64,000 nt of DNA. Origin: CAIWHR01 sp963779805 (GTDB lineage Bacteria > Pseudomonadota > Gammaproteobacteria > Burkholderiales > Casimicrobiaceae). Positions 20,760-28,316 of the stretch are shown piece by piece. Each line of letters opens with the position of its first letter. The stretch's first letter is position 1. Made by a program: the position numbers and the translations under genes. Location of the stretch: assembly GCA_963779805.1 (NCBI GenBank), contig CAVZZN010000012.1, positions 558,001 to 622,000 of the forward strand, read 5' to 3'. The notes under the pieces are model-generated. The model ran no database searches. It was not told where the DNA came from and saw only the letters and a list, made by a program, of their open reading frames with translations.

Positions 20760-20785
20760 CTGACCCGGGGTCGACCCAGGGTCAG
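20760..20785. repeat. Palindromic GGGTCAG-type intergenic element
   Basis: CTGACCC at 20760-20766 and GGGTCAG at 20779-20785 flank GGGGTCGACCCA, giving a near-perfect 26-base palindrome. It lies between convergent genes and supplies the TGA stop of the HicA-like gene. It differs in sequence from the TTACTC family. Confidence 0.55.
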
Positions 20786-21057
20786 GAGCCCTTCTCGTAC
20801 AGCGAAGGCGTGACGCGCGCGTGGGCGAGGTACTCGCGCAGGTGCTGGATGTCCTGCCGGCCGAGCGTGTTGCCGTGATGCGGGCGGTGCAGGATGCCCT
20901 CGTAGCCGTTGAGCTTCACCCGGATGCGCGCCCCGGAGAGCGACTCGATGCTCGCCTCGAGGTGACTGAGGAGCGACTCGACCTCGCGCCAGTGGATGTT
21001 GGCGCTGATGGGGTCATGGAAGATGGCGCGCAGGAGGTTCTCGTGCTTGTGGCTCAT
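20782..21057 (-). CDS. HicA-like mRNA-interferase-fold protein, solitary
   Basis: The 91-residue product has the fold signature of YcfA/HicA-type double-stranded RNA-binding domains: a helix, NIHWREVESLLSHLEASIES, GARIRVKLNGYEGILHRPH and QDIQHLREYLAHARV. The HRPH histidine region corresponds to the catalytic segment of HicA. The ATG at 21057 has GAAGGT upstream. The frame continues further back but is not needed. No hicB-like antitoxin lies on either side (dinB is divergent, an unrelated periplasmic gene is convergent), so it may be a domesticated relative rather than a toxin. Confidence 0.7.
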   Translation of the reverse strand: MSHKHENLLRAIFHDPISANIHWREVESLLSHLEASIESLSGARIRVKLNGYEGILHRPHHGNTLGRQDIQHLREYLAHARVTPSLYEKGS

Positions 21058-21230
21058 TGGACTACCTTCGTGCTGCGCACTCCGGCATTCGCGCTTGGGG
21101 CGGCCCGGCGCGCTCATGGCGGTCCCCGCAGTTTGGCTTAAGCTTAGCCGAGATCGGGCGCCGCCGGGATTGCGCTGCCGCAAGGGCCTGCGTTGCGGGT
21201 GTGGCACGATCGGCGCACGCCTGTGCCGCC

Positions 21231-22512
21231 ATGCGCTTCATCGCCCACCTCGACATGGACGCGTTCTATGCGTCCGTGGAGCTCCTGCGCTATCCCGAGC
21301 TGCGCGGCCTGCCGGTCGCGATCGGCGGCGGCCGTGCGCACCAGCCGGACGCCTTCGTCGATCCCGGCACCGGCGAGATGCGCCGTCGCTTCCACACCTT
21401 GCGCGGCTACGTCGGGCGCGGCGTGCTGACCACCGCGACGTACGAAGCTCGCGCACTCGGCCTGCATTCGGCGCAGGGCATCATGAAGGCGGCCGCGCTT
21501 GCGCCGGACGCGATCCTGCTGCCGGTCGACTTCGACGCGTACCGGGCGGCCTCCCGGTCGTTCAAGGCCGCGGTGCGCGAGATCGCGCCGGCGATCGAGG
21601 ATCGCGGCATCGACGAGATCTACGTCGACCTCACCGCAGGTCGTGATGCGCGAGCCGGGCGAGGCCGACGCGCACGCGGCGTCCTGCGCGCAGCGCTCGC
21701 CCGCGAGCGGCGACGCATCGGCTTCGCGTGCCCTCGGCTCGTTGCCCGAACGCGAAGCGTGGATTGCCGCCCGGGATGTTGCGGCGCGCTTGAAGGCCGC
21801 CGTGCGCGAAGCCACGGGACTGACGTGCTCGGTCGCCGTCGCGCCGAACAAGCTCGTGGCGAAGATCGCCTCCGAGCTCGACAAGCCCGACGGGCTGACG
21901 CTGCTGCCCGCCTCCGCGATCCCGGAACGGATCTGGCCGCTGCCGCCGCGCCGCGTCAACGGCATCGGACCGAAGGCCGCCGCGAAGCTGGAATCGCTCG
22001 GCATCCGCACCATCGGCGCGCTCGCTGCGGCGCAGCCCGCATGGCTCGTCGAGCACTTCGGCCCGCGCTACGGCGCATGGCTGCACGATGCGGCGCACGG
22101 GCGCGACGACCGGCCCGTGGTGACGCACAGCGAACCGAAGTCGATCAGCCGCGAGCTCACGTTCGAGCGCGACCTGCACGCCCGCCGCGACCGCGACGAG
22201 CTCTCGCGCATCTTCACCAGCCTGTGCGCCGGTGTCGCCGCCGACCTGCAGCGCAAGGGCTATGTCGCACGCACGATCGGCCTCAAGCTGCGCTACGACG
22301 ACTTCCGCACCGTCACCCGCGACCAGACGCTCGCCTCGCCCACCGCGGACGCGCAAGTCATCCGGCGCGCCGCGGGATCGTGCCTCAAGCGCGTCGCCCT
22401 CGAGCGGCGCATCCGCCTGCTGGGCGTGCGCGCGGGCAACCTGGTCGCGGCCGGCGCCGCGCCCCCGGTCGCACTTCATGCGGCCGAGCCCACGCCATCG
22501 CTGTTCGAGTGA
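21231..22512 (+). CDS. dinB: DNA polymerase IV, Y family (one frameshift)
   Basis: This translesion polymerase starts HLDMDAFYASVELLRYPELR, with the catalytic Asp pair region GIDEIYVDLT (usually SIDEAYLD). After a frame change near 21640 it continues with SVAVAPNKLVAKIASELDKP, NGIGPKAAAKLESLGI (helix-hairpin-helix) and the little finger SISRELTFERDL. The C-terminus TPSLFE fits a beta-clamp binding motif. About 40 residues between palm motifs (VMREPGEADAHAASCAQRSP and on) form an insertion seen in some betaproteobacterial DinB relatives. The gene diverges from the HicA-like gene; no LexA box was recognised. Confidence 0.88.
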
Positions 22513-22730
22513 GGCCCTGCTGACTTTTGGCAACGCACAGTGCAGGGCGGTGCGCGAGGATGGACTACGGGCGCCGATGTCGTCCTTGCCTGACAACGGT
22601 TTCAGCCGGAGGCGGCGAATCCCCGCGCGTTCCTCCGCGCTCCAACCGATCGGTGGCTGTCGCGCGGTGCGCGAGGCGGCGATCCGTGCCGCGGACGCGA
22701 AGTCCGCGCGGAGCTCGAAAAGGAGTCGCG

Positions 22731-23207
22731 ATGAAACGAGTGCTGGCATTGGGGGCGGTGGCGGTCGCGCTGGGAGGTTGCGCGGCAGGCTATTACGATG
22801 GCTATGGATACGGCGGTTACGGGTACGGCAACGACGCCTACGGCTACGACGCTTACGGCAACCCGGCCTATTCCGGTCCGGCCTACGACAACTACTATTA
22901 CGGTCAGCCGTGGTATTCGGGGCCGTCGGGTTCGCTCGGGTTCTTCTACTTCGACAACGGCGGCAGCCGGCACTGGCGCGAACGCGACCCGCATGGCAGC
23001 TGGAGCGATCACCGTGCCGATGGCAACAACGGCCGCTGGCCCGGCGACGGAAACCGCGGTGGGAACTGGGTCGAGCGGCACGACGACCGGGGTGGGCCGG
23101 GCGCAGGGAATCGCGGAGGGAACGGGGCCGAGCGGCATGACGGCAGGGGGCGCGAAGACCCCGGCGGCTGGCTTCGCAAGCCCCTGCCTGGCGAAGGCCA
23201 ACCCTAG
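22731..23207 (+). CDS. Tyr/Gly-rich lipoprotein, 158 aa
   Basis: AAAAGGAG precedes the ATG. A lipoprotein signal (MKRVLALGAVAVALGGC) is followed by a Tyr/Gly-rich low-complexity region (YDGYGYGGYGYGNDAYGYDA). Next comes GSLGFFYFDNGGSRHWRERD, then Gly/Arg/Asn-rich repeats. It is an outer-membrane or periplasmic lipoprotein of unknown function. The second lipoprotein at 25940 has the same signal and architecture, so the two are likely paralogues. A hairpin (CGCGGAC-GCGAA-GTCCGCG, 22692-22710) lies 20 bases before its start. Confidence 0.75.
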   Translation: MKRVLALGAVAVALGGCAAGYYDGYGYGGYGYGNDAYGYDAYGNPAYSGPAYDNYYYGQPWYSGPSGSLGFFYFDNGGSRHWRERDPHGSWSDHRADGNNGRWPGDGNRGGNWVERHDDRGGPGAGNRGGNGAERHDGRGREDPGGWLRKPLPGEGQP

Positions 23208-23346
23208 CGCGTGGCGCACCCGGCGACGGGTACGCCGAGTGCGCGCAACACCGGCCGGGTCGAGCACCCGGATCGCGGCGGCCGCAATCGGTTAGTGGCG
23301 CCCGGAGAAGCTGCCGGAAGCTGACGACGGCAGTCGGGCGGTACGC

Positions 23347-23380
23347 GGGCCGGGCCCCGGGCTCGGGGTCCGGCCCTTTT
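23347..23380 (+). terminator. Rho-independent terminator
   Basis: GGGCCGGGCCCCG and CGGGGTCCGGCCC form a 13-base stem with one G-T pair and a short GGCT loop, directly followed by TTTT. It lies 140 bases after the lipoprotein stop and 76 bases before the RraA-like start. Confidence 0.65.
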
Positions 23381-23455
23381 GCATCCGGCGTGCGGTTGGT
23401 GACGGCGCGGATTTCGCCGAGAATCCGACGCATCGCCACTCGTTGCCCCGCCGTC

Positions 23456-24130
23456 ATGACCCTGTCGAGAGAAGACCCCGGTTTCATCGCCGCGATCGCG
23501 GCCACGCTGTACACCGCCGTGCTGTCGGACGTGCTCGACGAGCTCGGATATCGCGAGCAGGCCTTCCCGCCGGGCGTGCGGCCGCTCGACGACCGGCGCA
23601 CGCTCGTCGGCTTCGCTCGCACCGGGCTCTATCGCGAGGTGCACCACGTGGCGGCCGGCGAGAATCCGTACGAGCTCGAGATCGCGCTGGTCGACAGCCT
23701 CCGGCGCTTCGACGTGCCGGTGCTCGCCTGCGGCGGCTCGCGCCAGATCGCGCCGTGGGGCGAGCTCCTGTCCACGGCGGCCGTTGCGCGCGGTGCGAGT
23801 GGCTGCGTCACCGACGGTTACGTGCGCGACATCCGCGCCATCCGCAGCCTCGGCTTCCCGGTGTTCCACGGCGGCATCGCGCCCCTCGATTCGAAGGGGC
23901 GCGGCAAGGTCGCCGAAATCGACGTGCCCGTGCGCTGCGCCGGCGTGCGCGTCGATCCCGGCGATCTCGTGGTCGGCGACGCCGACGGCGTGATCGTCGT
24001 GCCGCGCGCCGCGGAACCGGTTGCGCTGGAGCGGGCATTCGCGAAAGTTGCGGGCGAGGACCGCACCCGCGAGGAGTTGCGCAGGGGGGCGAAGCTCGCC
24101 GATGTCTTCGCCCGCCACGGCATCCTCTGA
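23456..24130 (+). CDS. RraA-like family protein (HMG/CHA aldolase fold)
   Basis: This 224-residue RraA/MenG-fold protein starts at ATG 23456, since the 22 upstream codons are Arg-rich and unlike the family. The diagnostic region is SGCVTDGYVRDIRAIRSLGF followed by PVFHGGIAPLDSKGRGK, in which the G-x-R-D and D-S-K-G-R elements form the metal and pyruvate-binding site. Known members are 4-hydroxy-4-methyl-2-oxoglutarate aldolases and oxaloacetate decarboxylases; true RraA regulates RNase E. Without a clustered aromatic pathway the substrate is open. Confidence 0.82.
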   Translation: MTLSREDPGFIAAIAATLYTAVLSDVLDELGYREQAFPPGVRPLDDRRTLVGFARTGLYREVHHVAAGENPYELEIALVDSLRRFDVPVLACGGSRQIAPWGELLSTAAVARGASGCVTDGYVRDIRAIRSLGFPVFHGGIAPLDSKGRGKVAEIDVPVRCAGVRVDPGDLVVGDADGVIVVPRAAEPVALERAFAKVAGEDRTREELRRGAKLADVFARHGIL

Positions 24131-24221
24131 TCGCCTGGCCCGCGGTTTCGCGCGCCCGGTCGGTGCCGGGCGCGTGTCCGCGCGCGAGGCGCGCCGACGC
24201 GCTCGCGCAGGACAGCGTGTG

Positions 24222-25136
24222 ATGCCCGGCTGGATCTGGATCCCGATCGTCCTTGCCGCGGCCGCCGCGCAGACGGTGCGCAACGCGGCCCAGCGCAGCC
24301 TCACGCGAACCGCCGGCACGCTGCCGGCAACGTTCGTGCGCTTCGTGTACGGCCTGCCGTTCGCGGCCCTGGTGCTCGCCGGTGCGCTCGCGCTGCACGG
24401 CGGCGATGCGCCCCGCGTGTCGGTTCCCTTTCTCCTGTGGGACGCGCTGGGCGCACTGGCGCAGCTCGTCGCGACGGCGTTCCTGCTGGCGGCCATGGAG
24501 CAGCGCAGCTTCATCGTCGCGGTGGCGTATTCGAAGACCGAGCTGCTGCAGATCGTCGTGTATTCGGCGCTGTTGCTCGCCGAGCCGGTCGGGGGCGCGA
24601 CGCTGTTCGCGATCGCGCTCGCGACGATCGGCGTGCTGCTGCTGTCGGTGAAGCGCTCGGATGAGCGCGGCGCCGGGGCCGGCGTGGCGTCGTGGTTCTC
24701 GCCGGCGGCCGCGCTGGGACTCGCGTCCGGGGCGAGCTTCGCGTTGTCGGCGGTCGGCTATCGCGGCGCGACGCTTGCCTTGGGCGAGCAGCCGGCGTGG
24801 GTCGCGGGGCCCTATGCGCTCGTCTGGGCGCAGTTGCTGCAAAGCGTCGTGCTCGGTGCGTGGCTCGCGTGGCGCGACCGCGCGGGATTGCGCCAGGTGG
24901 TCATCGAATGGCGCGTCTCGACGCTCGCCGGCGCGATGGGCGCCCTGGCATCGCTGGGCTGGCTGACGGCGTTCGCGATGCGCAATGCCGCCGACGTGCG
25001 CACGGTGGGCCTCGTGGAAGTCCTCTACGGCTATGCGGTGTCGAGGCGCTTCTTCCGCGAGCGCGTGAGTGGGCGCGAACTCACCGGCATCGTGCTGATT
25101 GCAGCCGGCATCGCGGTCATCAGCGCGATGCAGTGA
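24222..25136 (+). CDS. DMT-superfamily (EamA) transporter
   Basis: The 304 residues hold about ten hydrophobic helices in two EamA repeats, beginning GWIWIPIVLAAAAAQTVRNA and ending GIVLIAAGIAVISAM. The conserved Asn/Thr-rich first helix and LVEVLYGYAVSRRFFRERVS near the end are typical of drug/metabolite transporters. The substrate is unknown. It begins about 90 bases after the RraA-like gene on the same strand (GTG-ATG pair at 24219/24222), so joint transcription is plausible. Confidence 0.85.
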   Translation: MPGWIWIPIVLAAAAAQTVRNAAQRSLTRTAGTLPATFVRFVYGLPFAALVLAGALALHGGDAPRVSVPFLLWDALGALAQLVATAFLLAAMEQRSFIVAVAYSKTELLQIVVYSALLLAEPVGGATLFAIALATIGVLLLSVKRSDERGAGAGVASWFSPAAALGLASGASFALSAVGYRGATLALGEQPAWVAGPYALVWAQLLQSVVLGAWLAWRDRAGLRQVVIEWRVSTLAGAMGALASLGWLTAFAMRNAADVRTVGLVEVLYGYAVSRRFFRERVSGRELTGIVLIAAGIAVISAMQ

Positions 25137-25196
25137 TCCCTTCGGCCGCGGCGATCGGCGCGATGCAGACAGTGCGTCGCCGGGGCGATCAGGACG

Positions 25197-25913
25197 ATGC
25201 AGCAAGGCAGCGGCCGCGCGATGACGAGCGGCGGCGGGCAGGAGATGTCGCCGTACGGCGCGTTCGGCGGCCCGGGCGGCGCGGGCGCTGCGCAAGGACA
25301 AGGCCTGCGCACGCTCTGGTCGCCGCACATCGAGGTGGCGCAGCGCGACGGGAAGCTCACGATCGAGGCCGACCTGCCGGGCGTGCGCAAGGAAGACCTC
25401 GAGGTGCGCATCGAGCCCGACGCGGTGATCCTGCAGGGCCACCGCCAGCAGGAGTCCACCCGCGACGAGCAGGGCTTCTATCACAGCGAGCGCAGCTACG
25501 GCAGCTTCTATCGCGCGATTCCGCTGCCCGAAGGCATCGACACGGAGCAGGCCCACGCGACGTTCCGCGATGGCGTGCTGTGCATCGAGCTGCCGGCGCC
25601 GCAACAGCGCCAGCGCGGGCGCAGGCTCGAGATCCGCGACGGCGGAGCGCCGATCGAGGGCTCCGCATCGGGCGCGTCATCGGGTTACGCATCGTCGACA
25701 AGCGGTAGCAGCGCGCACGCTGCGGCGCCGAAGCCGCGGGCGGCAACGCGTCGTCCTGAGCGGTCGCGCTCGGCGCGCCAGGGCCGGCGTCACGCGTCGG
25801 CCCTGCCGCGCCGCCTTTCGTTCGTGCCGGCGATCGAGCGTCGCGCGCACGGGCCATGGAGCGCAAAGGGCATCGCGCTGGTGTCATCGTCGTCGTCCGC
25901 TCGTGCGTTGTGA
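25197..25913 (+). CDS. Hsp20/alpha-crystallin small heat-shock protein
   Basis: An alpha-crystallin domain occupies residues about 40-135: LWSPHIEVAQRDGKLTIEAD, LPGVRKEDLEVRIEPDAVIL, the FYHSERSYGSFYRAIPLPEG core and the A-x-F-x-D/N-G-V-L-x-I/V motif (ATFRDGVLCIELP). It is an ATP-independent holdase that keeps unfolding proteins soluble. The N-terminus is short and Gly/Gln-rich. The last 80 residues are Ser/Ala/Arg-rich low complexity and abnormal for the family, so a late frameshift beyond about 25670 is suspected. The ribosome site before the ATG is weak. Confidence 0.85.
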   Translation: MQQGSGRAMTSGGGQEMSPYGAFGGPGGAGAAQGQGLRTLWSPHIEVAQRDGKLTIEADLPGVRKEDLEVRIEPDAVILQGHRQQESTRDEQGFYHSERSYGSFYRAIPLPEGIDTEQAHATFRDGVLCIELPAPQQRQRGRRLEIRDGGAPIEGSASGASSGYASSTSGSSAHAAAPKPRAATRRPERSRSARQGRRHASALPRRLSFVPAIERRAHGPWSAKGIALVSSSSSARAL

Positions 25914-25939
25914 ATCTTGCGCATGAAAGGAGGTACGGC

Positions 25940-26290
25940 ATGAGGACCCTCGTTGCAGCCGGTGCGCTCGCGGTGGCGCTGACCGGATGCGCTGCGTATC
26001 CGGTGTACGATCCGTACGGATACGATTACGGCTATGGCGCGTATCCGTCTTACGGCGCCGCGCCTTATTCCTACTACGACTACTACGGCTATTACGGCCC
26101 GGCCTGGTATGGCTATCCGGCGTGGTGGTATTACGGCCCGTCGATCTCGCTGGGCTATTACGGCGGCGGGTACTACGGCCGTGGCGGTCACTGGAACGGG
26201 TCGCATGGCGGCGGGTACGGATCGCACCGCGGCGGCGGTCACTGGGGCGGCGGCCATGGCGGCGGAGGCGGTCACGGCGGCCGGCGCTAG
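25940..26290 (+). CDS. Tyr/Gly-rich lipoprotein, 116 aa (paralogue)
   Basis: A strong ribosome site (AAAGGAGG) lies 7 bases before the ATG. The lipoprotein signal MRTLVAAGALAVALTGC is followed by a Tyr-rich stretch (YDPYGYDYGYGAYPSYGAAP). Next comes GPSISLGYYGGGYYGRGGHW and a Gly/His-rich tail. The architecture matches the lipoprotein at 22731, including the aromatic GS(I/L)xxGxxY turn. The function is unknown; the composition suggests a surface-exposed flexible protein. Confidence 0.75.
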   Translation: MRTLVAAGALAVALTGCAAYPVYDPYGYDYGYGAYPSYGAAPYSYYDYYGYYGPAWYGYPAWWYYGPSISLGYYGGGYYGRGGHWNGSHGGGYGSHRGGGHWGGGHGGGGGHGGRR

Positions 26291-26477
26291 CGCCGGCGTC
26301 GCGGCGGGGGCCGACGCGCGCGGCGGCTTCCGCCGTATCGCCGTGACACTGCTGCGCGGACTGCGACGCGCGCTGGGCCGCGCGACGGTCCCGCTGTATC
26401 TGGCATTGCGGGTGCAGGCGGGGCCGGATGCACGGAAACGCTTGGCATCCCGGCGGCGTTCCGGCGAGAATCCGGCG

Positions 26478-26966
26478 ATGCACGAACGCGACATCACCCT
26501 CGGCTTCGCCTATCGCGCGGACGCGAGCGTACTCGCAGCGATGGCGCGGGATCTCGTCGAGGCGGGCCTGGGCTGGTCGTACCAGCCGCATCGCATTCGC
26601 GACCTCATCTCGGATCCGGAGGTGGTCACGCTGGTTGCGCGCGATCACGGCCGCGCCGTGGGCTTCGCGATCATGAAGTTCGCCGACGAGCGCGCGCATC
26701 TCGTGCTCCTCGCGGTTGCGCGCTCGCACCAGCGACGCGGCATCGCACGGCGCATGCTCGAATGGCTGCTCGAGAGCGCGCGTGTGGCCGGCACCGTTTC
26801 GCTGCACGTGGAGCTGCGCGCCGAGAACCGCCCGGCGTATCTGCTCTACCGCGCGATGCAGTTCACGGAGACCTTCCGCATCAACGGCTACTACCGCGGC
26901 CGCGAGCCGGCGCTGCGCATGGTGCGCGTGCTGCGGGTACCCACCGCGCAGCTGCGCAGCACGTAA
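26478..26966 (+). CDS. GNAT-family N-acetyltransferase (RimI-like)
   Basis: This 162-residue acetyltransferase has the acetyl-CoA site in motif A, HLVLLAVARSHQRRGIARRM (R-x-x-G-I/A). Motif B is VELRAENRPAYLLYRAMQFT, with the conserved N-x-x-A-x-x-L-Y element, ending ETFRINGYYRGREPALRM. This resembles RimI-type protein N-terminal acetyltransferases, though the substrate cannot be inferred. It is the last plus-strand gene before the convergent WYL regulator. Confidence 0.82.
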   Translation: MHERDITLGFAYRADASVLAAMARDLVEAGLGWSYQPHRIRDLISDPEVVTLVARDHGRAVGFAIMKFADERAHLVLLAVARSHQRRGIARRMLEWLLESARVAGTVSLHVELRAENRPAYLLYRAMQFTETFRINGYYRGREPALRMVRVLRVPTAQLRST

Positions 26967-27013
26967 CCGCGTCGATCACCCCAGGGTAACCCGGAGGCGA
27001 CGCCGCGAGGTGA

Positions 27014-28021
27014 TCACGCGGGCTGCGCTATCGCCGCTGGCGCCGAGCGCGACCGCACGCGCTCGGCCATCCTGCGGATCTCGGCTTCCACCCGCGCACA
27101 CAGGCCCGGCGGCGCGACCACCTCGACGTCGGCGCCGTACTTGAGGATGTCCATCAGGAGCTCGCGCATATCGGCGAACGGGACCTCCAGCCGATACGAC
27201 CCGTCCTGCTCGAAGCTGCCGCGCTGCTGCGGATGCCACTGCTCCTGCGCGACCCAGCGTGCGCGCTCCGGCGTGAAGCGCAGCACGCCCCACTGGATTG
27301 CGTCGCCGGAAAAGATGCCGTAGCCGCTTCCGAGCCTGCGCTCGAGCGTGCTCATGTCGACGGCTCGGGCCTTGTCCGGCAGCAGCTCGGCGGCGGTGAC
27401 CGCGTCGATCGCGAACTTGCGCAGGTCGTTGCGCACGTGGCACCAGGCATCGAGATACCAGTTGTCGCGATAGTGCACCAGGCGCTGCGGCGACACGATG
27501 CGCTCGGAGTCCTCGTTGGTGCTGCGGGCATGGTATTCGATGCGCAATCGGTGCCTGCGCAGCGTGGCGGCGGCAATCGTCTGGAAGATACCCGCCGGCA
27601 GCGGCCGCGCCGCCTGACGCACGATGCGGATGCGCTTGTGCACGTCGGCGGGCTCGACATCGCCTGCCTGCAGCAGGCACTCGAGGCGGGCGCGCAGCGG
27701 CTCGACGTGCTGCGCGAGCAGGCCGGGCTCGACCTCCGCCAGGAGCTGCTGCATGGTGAGCAGCGCGTACACCTCGGACTGGTTGAACCACAGGCCCGGC
27801 AGCGCATACGACGGACCCGCGCCGTCGGGCTTGCCGAACTCGTAGCCCTGCCGATCGGGGTTCCACACGATCGGTGCGTGAAACCGATCGCGCAGGTACT
27901 CGAGGTCGCGCTTGAACGTGGCGAGCGAGACGCCCAGCGCCTCGAGGAAATCGCGCCGCGGCACGCACTTGCGCTCGTGCAGCATGCGGTCGATGACATA
28001 GAACCGTTCGGTGCGATCCAT
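27014..28021 (-). CDS. WYL-domain transcriptional regulator
   Basis: The 335-residue product has an N-terminal winged helix (RTERFYVIDRMLHERKCVPR, then FLEALGVSLATFKRDLEYLR). A WYL domain includes HRLRIEYHARSTNEDSERIV and SPQRLVHYRDNWYLDAWCHV, with the RNWYL-type motif. A C-terminal WCX-like extension ends MRELLMDILKYGADVEVVAP. Such regulators sense nucleotides or nucleic acid fragments and often control stress or defence genes. GAGGAG precedes the start. The only divergent neighbour is the GGDEF-EAL gene, a possible target. Confidence 0.88.
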   Translation of the reverse strand: MDRTERFYVIDRMLHERKCVPRRDFLEALGVSLATFKRDLEYLRDRFHAPIVWNPDRQGYEFGKPDGAGPSYALPGLWFNQSEVYALLTMQQLLAEVEPGLLAQHVEPLRARLECLLQAGDVEPADVHKRIRIVRQAARPLPAGIFQTIAAATLRRHRLRIEYHARSTNEDSERIVSPQRLVHYRDNWYLDAWCHVRNDLRKFAIDAVTAAELLPDKARAVDMSTLERRLGSGYGIFSGDAIQWGVLRFTPERARWVAQEQWHPQQRGSFEQDGSYRLEVPFADMRELLMDILKYGADVEVVAPPGLCARVEAEIRRMAERVRSRSAPAAIAQPA

Positions 28022-28316
28022 CGCGCGCTCCTCTTCTCCCGCCGAGTGTAGCGCAGGGGTGGCTCAACGCGCGAGCCACCCCACGATGCGGCGTCGCAGC
28101 GCTGCGACGGCACAGGCCGCTTCCTTGGCGCAGAAGCCCGCCTCGCCGCGTTCGACGCGCCCGGGCAGGGTCCTTGCTTACCGCGCCTGCAGCCCCTTGC
28201 GACAGGGCCCCGCCAACCCCGTGCCCGCCCTCGGGAGGCGGGGCAGGCGATGCCGGGCTGCCGTACAAGCGGGAAATCTGCCCCGAGGCGGCATCATCAC
28301 GACTGCACACGACAAC

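Noticed and set aside
21202..21217. Sigma-54-like TGGCACG upstream of dinB
   Set aside because: The -12 part differs at two positions and the site overlaps the expected leader just before the start; the match is weaker than the one at 42107.
26974..27015. GATCACC...GGTGATC inverted repeat between GNAT and WYL genes as a member of the palindrome family
   Set aside because: Short 7-base arms separated by 28 bases and no TTACTC core; likely chance or a weak terminator.
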